DNA of 64,000 nt from Branchiostoma floridae (lineage: Eukaryota > Chordata > Leptocardii > Amphioxiformes > Branchiostomatidae): contig NC_049991.1 in the NCBI RefSeq assembly GCF_000003815.2, positions 20,927,568-20,991,567 of the forward strand, given 5' to 3'. The translations under genes and the position numbers were made by a program. The notes under the pieces were generated by a model that worked only from the letters and a program-made list of their open reading frames with translations, was not told the origin of the DNA and ran no database searches. Position 1 is the first letter of the stretch. Every line of letters starts with the position of its first letter. Of the stretch, positions 1 to 11,424 are shown piece by piece.

Positions 1-1280
1 GTAGAGTAGAAAGTTCGGATTACCAAAAAAAGACCCGTCGTAAGGCCTGCTACAGAGGCTACATCGTAGGTAAACACACACCCTAGCGGGTACCTAAAAC
101 ACACCTATGAATACAGTACCCTACAATAACAACTGTAGCACAACGGGCGGACACGACAAGCAAAACAACCACTCCAAAAGGGGCGGGGGGAGGGTGAAAG
201 GAACTGACCTTTCTTCGCCTTGTGCTTTCACCGGGCGACATTCTTGAAGACCCTTGTGAAAACACACTACAGGTGTTCAGTACAGGTGTGATAAAACGCT
301 CACCTGCGGCAAGGTGTGGTCGTCAGGTGTAATTTGGAGGTTCAAAGACTATATAACGAAACATATAGATAGTCTTTCAGCGTAACGGTACATGGACACG
401 CTTCTGAAAACCAAACAAATGTGATTGATTGATTAACCATTTGTTTGTTTGTTTGATTGATTGATTGATTATAAGACGAAACAGGTGAATCAGGTATATA
501 TGCGCACCTGTTCATGTATATCTTATCAAAGACACGAGCTTGGATATTCTGTAAGTCATTCTAACTGTGCAGAATGTACAAATTTATGACAGGCGGACTG
601 GTAGACGGACCACCTTACTAACCCTAACCCTTTATACCATAAAGAATTAATACTGTGATCAACTCAATTGTGAAGTTTTAAACTTCATTTGCTCATTAAA
701 CCTTCGTAACATGACAAGATCTGGTGATGGTCGACTGTAGAGCGGAACTAAAAAGTATCATATACGGTGGGAAATGTCAACTTTTAAAGGATGTAACAAA
801 TAGAGTTTATCATGAAGTGTTTCGGTGTGACGGGTCGTTCATTGTAATGTAACCAGCTGTTGTCGCGCCGCGTGCCTTCGAAGCTGGTGTGTTATGATTA
901 CGTCAATAGATGAATGTACATTACGAATACAGAAACGGGACGTGTAAAAAGAATCTCTGTGTATAAATGAATTTTCCGTCAAAGAACGATTTCTATTTCG
1001 TCATAAATAAATATGACCGAAAGTGATAAAATGCTTTGTCATAGTTCAGGTGTGCTCGCCAGGTGTTTCAGAATCACAGGTAGCCCATACAGGTGCGAAC
1101 AGGTAGCTATGTAAACAGGCTGGTGGCCTTTGTCAATGATTTACCTGCGACAACCGTTCGGAGTGTTGGCTCTAGAGCTCTCCGTGTTTTCATCGCAAAT
1201 AAAAGTGAAGTTATCTCACACCCTGTGTCTTCAATTGCTAACGGTCGATGACTGTTGCTGAGTGACGGTTGCTAAGTGAT
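1..1280. other. Non-coding stretch, left edge
   Basis: I find no coding exon, RNA gene or known element here. Open frames are short and their composition is ordinary AT-rich intergenic DNA. Two things stand out: a cluster of CAGGTG hexamers (own entry) and a small (CCCTAA)-like double repeat near 617-633, too short to be telomeric. Confidence 0.5.
270..1095. promoter_or_regulatory. Cluster of nine CAGGTG/CACCTG motifs
   Basis: CAGGTG on either strand occurs at 270, 283, 301, 324, 482, 505, 1047, 1060 and 1090. For random sequence about 0.4 sites are expected in this length. CAGGTG is the E2-box bound by Snail, ZEB and E-protein/bHLH factors. The sites are unevenly spaced in three groups, which argues against a simple tandem repeat, although the first group (270-330) looks partly repetitive. 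A regulatory role is inference only; no gene start is visible nearby. Confidence 0.3.
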
Positions 1281-1281
1281 A

Positions 1282-1306
1282 CGCCCCCCCCACACACACA
1301 CACACG
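1282..1306. repeat. Poly-C / (CA)n microsatellite
   Basis: A run of C followed by alternating CA for about eight repeats. Simple sequence. Confidence 0.85.
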
Positions 1307-2180
1307 TTATGTAACGATGCAATGAAGTAACCTTTGTAAAAAGCTGCCATTAGAATAACTAGATTTATAAACACAGTACACAAAGCTTCTACAAAAATAT
1401 GATCTAGTGTTGTAACAAAGCTGTTGTAACGTGCCCGAGCACCTAAAACGTTAAAACATGTACAGGACCCAAGTTTTATGTCCCTTCCGAAAGACATGAC
1501 GTTTGATATATTCAAAAGAATGACAATATATATTGTCTGGTATACATAGAACGCGTTGTTTGTATTGTCTATCCGTATCTCGAGGCATCACATCAAAGTT
1601 ATATTTACTGTGAACGAGAAACGTTTCTTTATAGATAAGAAATTTATCTCTTGTTCTACATTTTATTCGAGAAAAATATCTATGAGTTGACTTAAGCTTC
1701 TTTGATCTAAGTTGTACACTATTGTGCGCGCCATACTTCGCCGGTCTGTTCACATATCGGGGTTGTGATTGGGTTGACCCCGCAACCTCAGCGACAGGTC
1801 AGAGGTCAAGTGCGCTTCAGTGCACCAAGGTACACAAACCGACGCCATTTTGTCGGGCCGAGTTCGAATCGATAACCGTCGCCATGGCAACGCTGCTCGA
1901 GAGGCTTCATAGGACGTGAGATGTAGCGAAATTCTTCATCTGGAGGTAACGTTCTGAAGAAACGATGCGTCAAGGTTGAACTTTGTGACCCTCCTCACTT
2001 TGACCTCTATGAAATAGTAAGTAAGGTTAAACAGGTGGTTAATCCTGCTGCGATGGTGTCACTGTAGAGCCCAATAGAAAACAAGCTGTCCGCAGACCCA
2101 AACTTACACCACTTTCACAGTATCAAAATCTACCATAAACCAAAAAGTCGAGACCATATAGCATGTCCAGGACAAATGAT
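1307..2180. other. Unassigned intergenic stretch
   Basis: No exon, RNA or known repeat recognised. The short open frame at 1722-1919 has no domain signature. The sequence turns more GC-rich around 1730-1920, without a clear promoter. Confidence 0.4.
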
Positions 2181-2189
2181 ACAAAAAGC

Positions 2190-2391
2190 TACTCTCCAAG
2201 CAGAGGTTAGGCTCCGGCTTTTTTTTTACGTTTTTTTAGTTGTTTTTATCGGGATTTCTATTTTGTCATTTTTCTTGAAGTACGCCAGTTAGGTTTTGAC
2301 ACAGCAAGATATAAAAAAAAATAGAAAGCCCGGTAAAAATTACTAAAAACGTTATAAAGACAGCCGGAGCCTAACCTCTGCTTGGAGAGTA
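2190..2391. mobile_element. Foldback MITE family 1 (copy A), 9-bp target duplication
   Basis: Near-palindromic 202 bp element. Its ends are long inverted repeats beginning TACTCTCCAAGCAGAGG and ending in the reverse complement. The arms continue through a 'GGCTCCGGCT', T-rich, 'TTTTATCGGG', 'TTTCTATTTTGT' series. The flanks are a perfect 9-bp direct repeat, ACAAAAAGC, at 2181-2189 and 2392-2400. Long inverted ends and a 9-bp target-site duplication are typical of Mutator-like (MULE) elements. There is no transposase, so it is non-autonomous. Other copies start at 10810, 18268, 22018 and 36793. Confidence 0.88.
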
Positions 2392-2448
2392 ACAAAAAGC
2401 GTCTGCTGCAGTTCGAAGGTCATATATCAGAGGAGGCCACATATGACA

Positions 2449-2515
2449 GACACACACACACACATATACACACAAAGACACACAAACACACACACACACG
2501 CGCGCAGAGAGAGGT
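2449..2515. repeat. (CA)n microsatellite
   Basis: Interrupted CA repeats ending in CGCGCG and GAGAGA. Confidence 0.9.
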
Positions 2516-3804
2516 AAATATAAAAGCACCGATTACGACTGTAACAGAGCAAAAATTGTGATGCCCCCTACGACAGTATGCAATGAATCTAGTTCAATGC
2601 GACTTTGACACGGTTCACATGTACCAACCTTAGCCTACATGTATCGTGCGACAAACGTTACCTGTCCCCGATAACGGAACTCAAGTACCACGACGTCACG
2701 CCGGGCGGGTACAAAAGCCATGGTGTTTGCAAAACCGCTCTACATCGCCGTAATTCCGCTCGGAATTCCACTTCTGCGTGAGCATGTTGGTCCAGAGATT
2801 ACACTTGTCCTGAAATCCAATTGAACTGGAGGATATCCAATAAAACAAATCCAGCATAGGTTCGAGAAACCACATAAGATTTCAGTTGGGTGAAGCAACT
2901 ACTTGAAACACTAAGAAAGGCTTTTGAAGAATTCAAAACTTCGCAGATGTAGCATCATATGTTGCTCATCGTATGATCGTTTACAACTTTGCTTTTTGGA
3001 TCCAAGTAATTGTTTGACAACCATTGCGCATTCGTGGCACAACGGATTATCACAGAATTCTGTAAAATGTGAAAATATCGAGCTGGAAAATTCGCTCTGT
3101 TGCACCTTCCGGATAATTGCACGAAATACGCTGGCAAATGGGGTGTGCATTAAAAACGGCTTCTACAGTATTTCAAGAACTAGTTAACTTTGGATTCAGA
3201 ATTACGCCCTGTGGTCTCTACCGGACCCCCAGGTCGAAGATAAAAGTCACGGTTATAGTGGGCAAATAAGATTTTACAATTGTTTGGGGCTATGTAGCTT
3301 GTCATACCATTTAAACTACAAATTATACAACATATTTGGATGATTCCTTCAACTTTTTCAAGTCCATATCAGAAGAGACTTGTTCTCATGTACAAGAACT
3401 GTTGGAGATAATGGAGATCTCCATAACCAACAACAACATCTGTTAGTGAAATCAGCCAACGCAACACGTCAGTGCATAGTGCATGACATTGACCTTTCTC
3501 CAAACCACGAGACCGTCAAGTTTTCTGTCTTTAGTTATTCGTGTCATTCTAATCTACGAGTAAACATCTCCGTCTCTATTATTAAACATCTCCGAGTCTC
3601 TATTATCAAACATCTCCGTCTCTATTATTTAGCAAGCCTTATCACGCGGTCACGTAGTGTTTGTGCAACCTAAACATCACACCAGTGGCATTTTTCTGTC
3701 ATTTAGAAATACCGTCGCCAATTTCTTCCCGTACAAAACTTTGAGCATGACCTGTGGATTTTTTTCACTTTTTTCCAGAAAGTCATTTCCCTTTACTCCA
3801 TGCA
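2516..3804. other. Unassigned stretch with small internal repeats
   Basis: No exon recognised. At 3560-3630 the phrase 'acatctccg(a)gtctctattat' is repeated about three times in tandem (24-27 bp period). The overlapping plus and minus frames at 2911-3187 are not protein-like. Confidence 0.4.
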
Positions 3805-4014
3805 TTTAACGCTAGGTGATCTTTATCCGCGGGGTAATAACCTATATTCGCTGTATTTAGAACAGGGTGTTTAGGAGGGTTTAGATTGCAATACTATTTC
3901 GATAAATTGCAGTTTGAAACTACCATCCATCGACTTAACATCCGTAAATACCATGTTTTGCTTTAAAACAACGAATATAGGCTACCTCTTGGATAAAGGT
4001 GAACTAGCGTTACA
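3805..4014. mobile_element. Foldback element family 2 (copy A)
   Basis: Inverted arms of about 45 bp: the left arm carries TAACGCTAG then CTTTATCC and CCTATATTCG; the right arm at 3970-4014 is the reverse complement, with 'GGATAAAGGTGAACTAGCG'. A second copy with the same arms and a related centre lies at about 17900-18230. No coding capacity. Target duplication not resolved. Confidence 0.75.
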
Positions 4015-5845
4015 TTTTTCTTGTACTCAAACCGCACCAGAGCATAGATCAGACCCACTCTACTATCACGAGACCTATAGCTTGTCAACCTTGTACAGCG
4101 CTTTGTTATTCTTGCCTGTATAATCTGTATGTAAACAGTTACATTTCTACTTAGTTAAGGATTTAATCTTCGAGTTGACCGCATGGAGACATTGACCCCA
4201 CAGCTGTTCGGCTATGTCGTGTGTTTAAGCATGCGCGTTGTTTGGCTGATTCCATCGTCTTGCTTCGTATTTTGAAGAGTTTTTCTTAGCTTAAAATTGT
4301 TTTTACTAGCTTGTTTTAACATTCATCTATGTTGAAAGAAATCTTTTCTAACTATTGTAATCGGCAAAAGAAATTGTATTTTGCAAAAGAAAACAATGGA
4401 CATACCAAAATATTCAACTGTCCAGCTCCGGCCTTTGTCAAGATCTGGGAACAGGTCCATTTTTTGGTCAAATAATAGTTGAGCTGTATGAGTGTATTTT
4501 CTACTGATTGTGAACAGTACTAGTGTTTGACATCTACAAAAGAAAGGCTCTATACTTCTTCTGTGTTTTGTTTGGATAAGAAGAATATAATGTTGTGCAT
4601 GTATAGTTACCATGATCACTTCATTTCGTTCACTATTTAAGATAACTTATACGGGTCAGAGAACGGGGCGTGCTGGCCGCCATGTCATGTACACACACGC
4701 TGTCGTGCCACACAGATGTCAATCAAAGCTTATTACAAGGACTTCTACATCTCACAGTGGTAAAGGCTTTAACACAAACTTTAAACAACGACAACAAAAA
4801 CAACAACAACATCAAAACAATAAAGAAGGAGAGGTAACGAGGAAAAGGTAAGAGATTGGAATAATATGCTAGGCTGGGAATTGAACCCTGGAACTCGAAA
4901 CGACCCACATTTGAAAAGTACATGTCATTATGAATTATCAAACTTGCCCGTAGATCTAGACTAGGAGCAGTAGAAATGGATTCTGTCTGACGCCCCTAGG
5001 CTGTAAGTTACCTTCAAACAAAGACTGACGTTGCACAGAACAACAACACCCTTGCAACAGTGTACCAATCCTAAACATTAGACTGAACCGTGACCATAAA
5101 ACATGTTAATGTTTATATAATCACTAACATTACATTACGGGGTTTTAAAACAAACTGTTTTATCCAGAGGCCAGCCTGGGCAGCCAAAAGACGTTTAGAA
5201 GCCAAGTAAATCCGTCTAAGGGTATGGGGGATACTAAGCTACACCAAGAGTTAGCTACTTTAAAAGCAGCAAATAAGGAATCATGGTATATAGGACAAGT
5301 TGTCCCGTCATGTTTGTAGAAGCACATGTAACAAATTCACCTTGCACTTAACTCTACGAGATTTCCGTGTTTTCAAACAACACACTTATCTGGAGTTAGA
5401 TAACCAGGATTTTGGTGGTACCGATATAGAATTTAGCGTATTTGTTTTAGTTTGAAGTATTTCGAAGCCACAGAAAGAGTCGCGAGGCCACTTCTGTATG
5501 TTACACGTCGTGCTCGTCATGTTTCCGAAAGTATCAAATTCACCTTACAGTTACTGAAACATCACGAGATTTCCGGTACCTTTCAAGTTGCGTTCTACAG
5601 GCCCTATTGCCACTGCCATAACACTCACACGTCTCCACGTTAAGACTCACCTGTCTGACGCTCCCTGACGTCGGCACACCTGCGAGACGGCGACGTTGCG
5701 TCTGACGCACAGGCACCTGTCGGTGTGTAACCTTTGACCCGTCGTACAATCCCGACTCCAAAGTACACAGTCCGCACTATTACACGGCGATACATGTCTG
5801 CGCTACCGGGAGTCGCGGGACAATACGGGGTTACTGGTGTTTGCG
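4015..5845. other. Unassigned stretch; weak ~205 bp tandem duplication
   Basis: No gene recognised. The segments 5300-5375 and 5505-5585 share 'aaattcacctt' and 'acgagatttccg' in the same order, suggesting an old ~205 bp duplication. A small (CAA)n tract lies at 4780-4815. Confidence 0.4.
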
Positions 5846-6225
5846 CGGGATTTGCTTAGGGGACCAACCGCTGATGCAGGGGGTAGGGGTGTTTGCTTTG
5901 GGGGGCAAACCGCTGATACAGGGGGTAGGGGTGTTTGGTTTGGGGGGCAAACCGCTGATACATGAGGGTAGGGGTGTTTGCTTTGGTGGCGAACCGCTGA
6001 TACAGGAGGGTAGGGGTGTTTGCTTTGGGGACAGACCGTTATTACAGAAGGGTAGGTCTGTTTGTTCTGAATTTGCTTCGGGGGCAAACCAGTGATACAA
6101 TACAGTAGAGGTGTTCGTTACTACAAGAGGGTAAAGTGTTTGCTTTGGGGACAAGACATTATGGGGGTCATTATGCAGAAGGGTAGGGTTTTTTTTCTGG
6201 AGTTGCTTAGGGGACAGACCGTTAA
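5846..6225. repeat. GC-rich minisatellite, ~57-60 bp period
   Basis: About five to six units, each with 'gggtaggggtgtttgctttg' and 'caaaccgctgatacag'. Units from 5846 to 6080 are well conserved; those to about 6225 are decayed. The reverse strand reads as a proline-rich repeat of about 19 residues, and the plus strand is also open. Openness on both strands follows from the repeat's composition and is not evidence of a protein. Confidence 0.85.
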
Positions 6226-6850
6226 TACCGAGGACGGGGTGTACATATTTCAAGACACAACAACGTCGCATTGTGGCTTTGCGAGTTCTAATGTTTTGAT
6301 TGGTATGATTATGCAATTTGCTCTTTTTAATACATGGACGTAATAGTAAAGTTACAATTAAAACAGTCAAGTGAATAGAACAAACACGTTGAAAGCAAAG
6401 GCAAATGGCCACGGCCATGGTCCAATTTGTATGAAAGTACTTTTTGGTTTACTGTTGTTGAAAAAAATTGGGATACGTGCATGTTTTCTGAATTGAAGCA
6501 ACGTAAACTTTTGTTTCTAGTGTTTTATGAAATACAAAGTATATAAAAAAACATGAAGACATGCATTGTGCTGCTGACATTGCCCTTGATTGTCAAAAGA
6601 CATGCATTTATGAATGCCAAAACTTTGCTTTGGGAAACAGGTATATTTAGTTGCAGCAGCATAGATCTAGCGGAACATAGTAATATTGCAGAGGCCCGGT
6701 ACGGAGTTCTTGTAATACAACAGCGTCTTCTGGCGGGTCAGCCTTGTACTGCATCGATCTGAAGTAAGGAACCGGTTTTACGGGATGGAACATACAAAAC
6801 CTTGTCAATGGGCATGAGCGACAGTCAATTAAACAAAACGTCCAAAGGAG
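6226..6850. other. Unassigned AT-rich stretch
   Basis: No recognisable exon, RNA or repeat. Open frames at 6553-6762 (+) and 6647-7030 (-) overlap antisense and have no domain signature. Confidence 0.35.
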
Positions 6851-6852
6851 AC

Positions 6853-6955
6853 TTCGCGTGACCTTTGGTAGTGAGGTCACCACAGGGCAATCGAATGCCG
6901 AGCACACAACCGTAAATCTCGCGATAGTTGGCGTGATCTTCCTGAGGTCACCACA
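6853..6955. repeat. First units of the TCTCGCGATA satellite
   Basis: Two decayed units. One has 'CTTCGCGTGACCTTTGGTA' followed by GAGGTCACC; the next has 'AAATCTCGCGATAG', 'GCGTGATCTTCC' and GAGGTCACC. They match the blocks at 8116-8650 and 11425-12750. Confidence 0.6.
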
Positions 6956-7029
6956 AAAGACCGGAGAAGCGTAACGAACACCATTGTCATCAATCACACG
7001 ATATTTCGCAATATTTCTTTTTGTCAACA

Positions 7030-7620
7030 TCAGTTTCAGTTTCAGTTCATTTATTTATCCAGGAAAATACATCGCCTACTGGCGTTTTTCAATACCTCCT
7101 GGGAGGCCGGGAGACCCCAACATAAAATAACACAAAATCACAACAACTGAATCAAAATTGAAATCAAAGATCAAACTTACATAACTAAATGTCACTATTT
7201 ACAATACATATAACTCAAGATAACAGTAATATAATAATGGTAATAATAATAACAATAATAACACATTCAGGCAGTGGATCAACTTAAAATCAAAGTAATG
7301 AAAAGTGGAATAAAAAGTGGAATTTGCATATCAATGTGTCGCTGGTCAGGCAGTGTTTGTTACAAAGTTGATTTGTAAATGAAAAATAACAGTCAGAAGA
7401 GAACATAAATGTCAGTCTTAGCATCAAAACATAATACAGAAATCAAACAAAATGATCCACTGTGATATGACAGGTACTAAAGTTAAAATATATACAATCA
7501 GAATCCTTTAGTCCTGGTCATACAATCGTTTAAACTGTGACAGTGTCCTCGCAGATCTTAATTGGGACGAGAGGGAGTTCCAGAGCACCGCCCCTGAGTA
7601 TGAAAAAGCTCAGGAAGGAA
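7030..7620 (-). mobile_element. Non-LTR retrotransposon 3' end (CR1/L2-like)
   Basis: The reverse strand at about 7610-7515 reads AFSYSGAVLWNSLSSQLRS then ARTLSQFKRLYD. This is the typical C-terminus of CR1/L2/Jockey-type reverse-transcriptase ORFs (pattern F-Y-x-G-A-x-L-W-N-S-L-P-x-x-L-R...F-K). A stop just upstream of AFSYSG shows it is dead. 7030-7510 is then the 3' UTR, and the end near 7030 carries a short repeated tail. Related to the element at 42120-42530. Confidence 0.75.
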
Positions 7621-8115
7621 CAACACTTAGGAAGTCACTGCTGGAGGACACAGGTCTGTAGGTCGACGAACTCCGCTCCGTCATGCTGGACAGGACCTTA
7701 TGGTTATTGGAACTTGGAACTTTATTTGCTTTAAGACAAAATACGTCCATGGCAACATACATAAAATATAACAATCACAATGATAAAAGAAACAATATGA
7801 GTAGCAGTATTAAAAGTACCACAATGACAAACGGAAACAACATGCGAAACAATTATAGTGAAAACAATAAGATACAACGTCAACGCACATAAAATCAAAC
7901 ATTCACATAAAGTCAAACAATCACGGAGCCCTCATCAGCTACTTACCCTCACAACAGTTGCTAACAGAATAAATTTTGCCAATTGCTTAGTGTTGTCTTA
8001 TGACAGTCCTGGTGTCAACTTTCTCGGGATGAACTGAACTGAACAACGTCAATGGTGACAATTATACTTTGAATATCAATGGAGAAAAAAAAACGTTGAG
8101 CAGAAAAAGGTTCAA
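7621..8115. other. AT-rich stretch, low complexity
   Basis: Mostly A-rich and AACA-rich sequence (7735-7915). The first part may still belong to the LINE remnant. No gene seen. Confidence 0.4.
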
Positions 8116-8650
8116 AAATACATAATTCTCGCCATATCTTGCGTGATATTTAGCGTCAGCGTCACTGAAGGTCAAGAGTAAACTGCAAAAACGTCACAGC
8201 AGTAAATCTCGCGGTATTTGGCGTGACCTTTTAACATCACTACAGGAGAAGAGATCAGCAGAAAAGCTTCGCAGCCATGTTCGTCATTAATCTCGCGATA
8301 CTCTACGTGACCTTAGGCGGTGACGTCATGAAGTAAAGCCCAAAATTGGAAAAACGTCACAATATAATCACTATACATCCCTTAATATGCTGCCTGACAT
8401 TTTAGTAACGTTACCGCATATGAAGAGTAAGGAAAAGCCGGCAGTATGCCACGTGATATTTTTGTGCGAACTTTTAGCATTGCTTTAGAACTAACACGAC
8501 AATAACACAAAACACTCTTCATCTCCTATGTTTATACTGCACCATACTACAGGCCAAATGACGATTGCTGTTGTCACAGCCATACATATCTCCCGTAATG
8601 TTTGGTGTTGACTTTTAGCGCAGGATTGAAGCTTAAACCATCAAACAACG
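8116..8650. repeat. Degenerate ~85-bp satellite with TCTCGCGATA core, block 1
   Basis: Units begin near 8121, 8200, 8287 and more weakly near 8370, 8450 and 8580. The best units carry, in order, AAATCTCGCGATA, (T)GCGTGACCTTT and, at 8321, GACGTCA. Everything between these motifs has drifted, so the motif series is the conserved part. Block 2 is at 11425-12750. Confidence 0.65.
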
Positions 8651-8674
8651 TTACGCAAAATAGCAGTTACTCAA

Positions 8675-8745
8675 GCAACTGGATTTTGGAAATGGTTAAG
8701 TGTATCAGGTAGTATCCACTACCTTTCGTCAGCGGCACTGAGCAG
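8675..8745 (-). repeat. Hairpin repeat with covarying stem (copy 1)
   Basis: Read on the minus strand: CTGACGAA, stem AGGTAG, loop TGGATA, stem CTACCT, GA, then 'ccatttccaaaatcca'. On the plus strand the stem arms are 8707-8712 and 8719-8724. Related copies are at about 11131-11190, 59605-59670 (both minus) and 56093-56160 (plus), with different but complementary stems. Confidence 0.65.
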
Positions 8746-8762
8746 ATCTTTTGGTTAGCAGG

Positions 8763-10102
8763 TACTGTAAGTCTCTTTATTTCCGGGGTGTTTTTAGATT
8801 CGCGGTATTCGCGGAGACCTTCGTACCGCGAATCTACTTCTCCGCGGATGTGTTTGGTGCAAATGTGCCCCCCTCCCCAAATTCACGGCCGACCTCGAGA
8901 TACTAGTAAGATAAAAGCAAGGAGTGATGCAAAAACAACACACATGCGATCATGTAAACGATATCAAAATTTTATTCAAAGTATACATATGTACACAAGT
9001 GATGCCTGGCTTCAATAATTTAGTTACTTCTTACAAAGAACAGTAAAGGAAAACAAAATCGGCCGTATACCGCGTGCCGAAAAAAAATAATACGAGGCCA
9101 CGCGCAGCATAATTTCTCGTAACATCGGATCACTTTGAAGTTCTATTCCAGCGTTCTCTTCCATAACTCCGGTTTACACTCCATCATATTCGTACTGAAA
9201 TATACTTAGTAGCTGCCGTTGACCACTGTTTGATTCACAGAATTCGAAAATGCAAAGCTACAAACTTGTCTGAAACCTCGATCGCCATAATCCTTTGTTC
9301 TTGACGAGCTTGGCTGGAATCAAGACGCCGAGAAAAAGACAAAAAAATCATGCCTACAGTTTCTATAAAATGTTCACTCTGTGCTCCAGTTGTCAACCAA
9401 CCTGTATTTGACCTCTTTATTCCTGAATCGATGTTTGCACTTCCATAGAAAGGCTCTTTTAAACAACCGAAAACCGACGCTTCTACAAGCTTGTTGTGAC
9501 TAGCTTGGCATTTCCCAAGCAGCATGGGCGAACACTTTTTTAAAAGAAGATACAAACACCTTTACTTGTCAAATGAATAAAGTATAAAATCACACACTCC
9601 TTAAATATATGTCCTTTATAATCATACAGCATATGTGATAAATAGTTGTGCATTTTTTATGGTTAAATTAGAGCACAATTGCACTGCTGGAGGCATTTTC
9701 ACCCATACTATAATCGACTGTCCCGATGACCCTACATGACCTCCAAGGCGCCATCTTGCCAATCTGTGCCGCCGTCAGAACTAAACACAAACTTGCCAAT
9801 TTCTCCTTGATTTCTCGCTAATTAACATTGTCTCAACATTTTCGAGATTTTCCTGACCATGCAAAAGTGAAATACTATCGAAAATGATTAATATTGCCTT
9901 ACGGACTGTCGGTAAATTCGCCGAAAAAATATAGTTCAACCCACGTGTTATTACGCGTAAACTTGCGCTAGCGCTAAGTACTCGGTCGCGAACTCTTTTT
10001 CCCCACACATCGTCCACCGCGAATCTGAAGACAGCGCGGATTGGTCATTTGACCGAAACCGCGGATTTTAGGCGCCGCGGATCTAAAGAGACTTACAGTA
10101 AT
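8763..10102. mobile_element. 1.34-kb element with TA-flanked inverted ends
   Basis: The left end TACTGTAAGTCTCTTTA (8763-8779) is repeated perfectly inverted at the right end (10084-10100). Inside both ends are several GC-rich 'tCGCGGtattcGCGG'-type motifs. If the outer TA is the target duplication, the element proper is CTGTAAGTCTCTTTA...CAG, as in Tc1/mariner/IS630-type transposons. The interior holds frames of 106 and 78 residues on the minus strand (9235-9555, 9781-10017) without a D,D,D/E pattern. CAAGATGGCGCC (YY1-like) lies at about 9749-9760 on the minus strand. It may be a non-autonomous element carrying foreign sequence. Confidence 0.6.
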
Positions 10103-10151
10103 GTCTATAAACCTGATGATCAACAGATCCCGTGTCATATTTTGTCACTTT

Positions 10152-10279
10152 ATACCCCCCTCACATTAGGCGAAATGGCAAAGCTCCCCCCCCCCCTTCC
10201 CGTCAGGGTCATGCCTCCTCGTAATGCAGAGCTCGCAGACTCGTCTTCCGATCGATTTTCGCCTAATGTGAGGGGGTAT
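10152..10279. mobile_element. Small foldback element, 128 bp
   Basis: The inverted ends are ATACCCCC(C)TCACATTAGGCGAAA on the left and its reverse complement at 10256-10279, giving about 22 bp of pairing. A poly-C run sits inside. TA dinucleotides flank both ends. Single copy in this window. Confidence 0.65.
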
Positions 10280-10499
10280 TAAGACGACATTTATGGTGTC
10301 TGTTTTTAAAGATTAAGCCATCTCGTTTTTTCTTGCCTATATCGTTCTATTGCTCTATCATTATTTTTGTACTCCGCAGCGGATGTCATGCATACCATTT
10401 ACTTGCTGTGGCTTCACGGTGCAATTAGTACTCGGTTTACAAATGACGCCCGTCTCAGGTCGGTAATATTAATAACGTGTAGTGAGAGACCTGCACTGT

Positions 10500-10645
10500 G
10501 GGTGATTGTTTTCGCTGCAATATGACGGAGGGGTTGTTGGCTTGCATCATAGCCAAACTCCTGGAACAAAACTTAATATGTTCAACGTCTTACAGTCAGT
10601 GGTTGGCTGACGTAGAATTTTAGATTAGCTTATTTCGCAAATGGA
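10500..10645 (-). repeat. Dispersed repeat, reverse copy of the 15.3-15.8 kb family
   Basis: The reverse complement contains 'CCATTTGCGAAATAAGCT', 'CCAACCACTGACT', 'GAGTTTGGCT', 'GATGCAAG' and 'CCCCTCCG', in the same order as 15355-15485. Element class unknown. Confidence 0.65.
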
Positions 10646-10809
10646 AAAAAAAATAATGTTCACCATGTAGTGCCCAGTGCCACATAGGGCAGCAAGATGC
10701 CTTGCTGTTTCAGTAACAGGGGGTGTTTTTACAGGGTGGTGTTGCCCTTCCTTTTTAACTGCTTGAGACACCTCCTCGAACACAAGATCTCCATTTCCCC
10801 CATTTTACG

Positions 10810-11090
10810 TACTCTCCAAGCAGAGGTTTGGCTCCGGCTGTTTTTTTACGTTTTTTAGTCGTTTTTATCGGGCTTTCTATTTTGTCATTTTTCTTGACGT
10901 ACGCCAGCCAGTTAGGTTNNNNNNNNNNNNNNNNNNNNNNNNNNNNNNNNNNNNNNNNNNNNNNNNNNNNNNNNNNNNNNNNNNNNNNNNNNNNNNNNNN
11001 NNNNNNNNNNNNNNNNNNATAGAAGCCCGATAAAATGACTAAAAAAAACGTTTAAAAAACAGCCGGAGCCTAACCTCTGCTTGGAGAGTA
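10810..11090. mobile_element. Foldback MITE family 1 (copy B), gap inside
   Basis: Ends match copy A (TACTCTCCAAGCAGAGG and its complement). Flanking 9-bp direct repeats CATTTTACG lie at 10801-10809 and 11091-11099. The centre is lost in an N run at 10919-11018, probably because the hairpin was hard to sequence, so true length is unknown (other copies are about 200-230 bp). Confidence 0.85.
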
Positions 11091-11130
11091 CATTTTACGT
11101 CCCTTCATGTGCAGCCTCAACTAGCGACAC

Positions 11131-11190
11131 TAACTGGATTTTGGAAACGGTTAAATATTTCAGATTTTATCCGCTACCTTTCTTCAGCGA
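11131..11190 (-). repeat. Hairpin repeat, decayed copy 2
   Basis: Reverse strand: GCTGAAGAA, AGGTAG, CGGATA, AAATCT, GAAAT, then 'ccgtttccaaaatcca'. The downstream arm no longer pairs fully, so the hairpin has decayed. Its continuation matches 8675-8700. Confidence 0.5.
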
Positions 11191-11424
11191 CAATGAGCAT
11201 GCAGATCTGTTGGTCACCAGGCAGTGTTCATAAAAGTGCTGGTTAACAGATCTATACTCTGTGTCACTGATGTAAGGTAGTGTATTCTACCTGAACGTCT
11301 GGCCGTTTTCAAAATCAAATTTAGTTTTATTAATAACTGCTATGTGGTGTATCTTATTACCCGGATGTCTAACCTTCATTGACGTAAACAGCGTTAACTA
11401 GCTTCCTTAAATAATTAATGTAAC

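Noticed and set aside
617-633. Telomeric (CCCTAA)n
   Set aside because: Only two units.
5803-6418. Proline-rich protein of up to 195 residues (minus) and 84 residues (plus)
   Set aside because: Both strands are open through the same GC-rich minisatellite; repeat composition explains the frames.
10828-11022. Small membrane protein frame (+)
   Set aside because: Lies inside the MITE arm and runs into the N gap.
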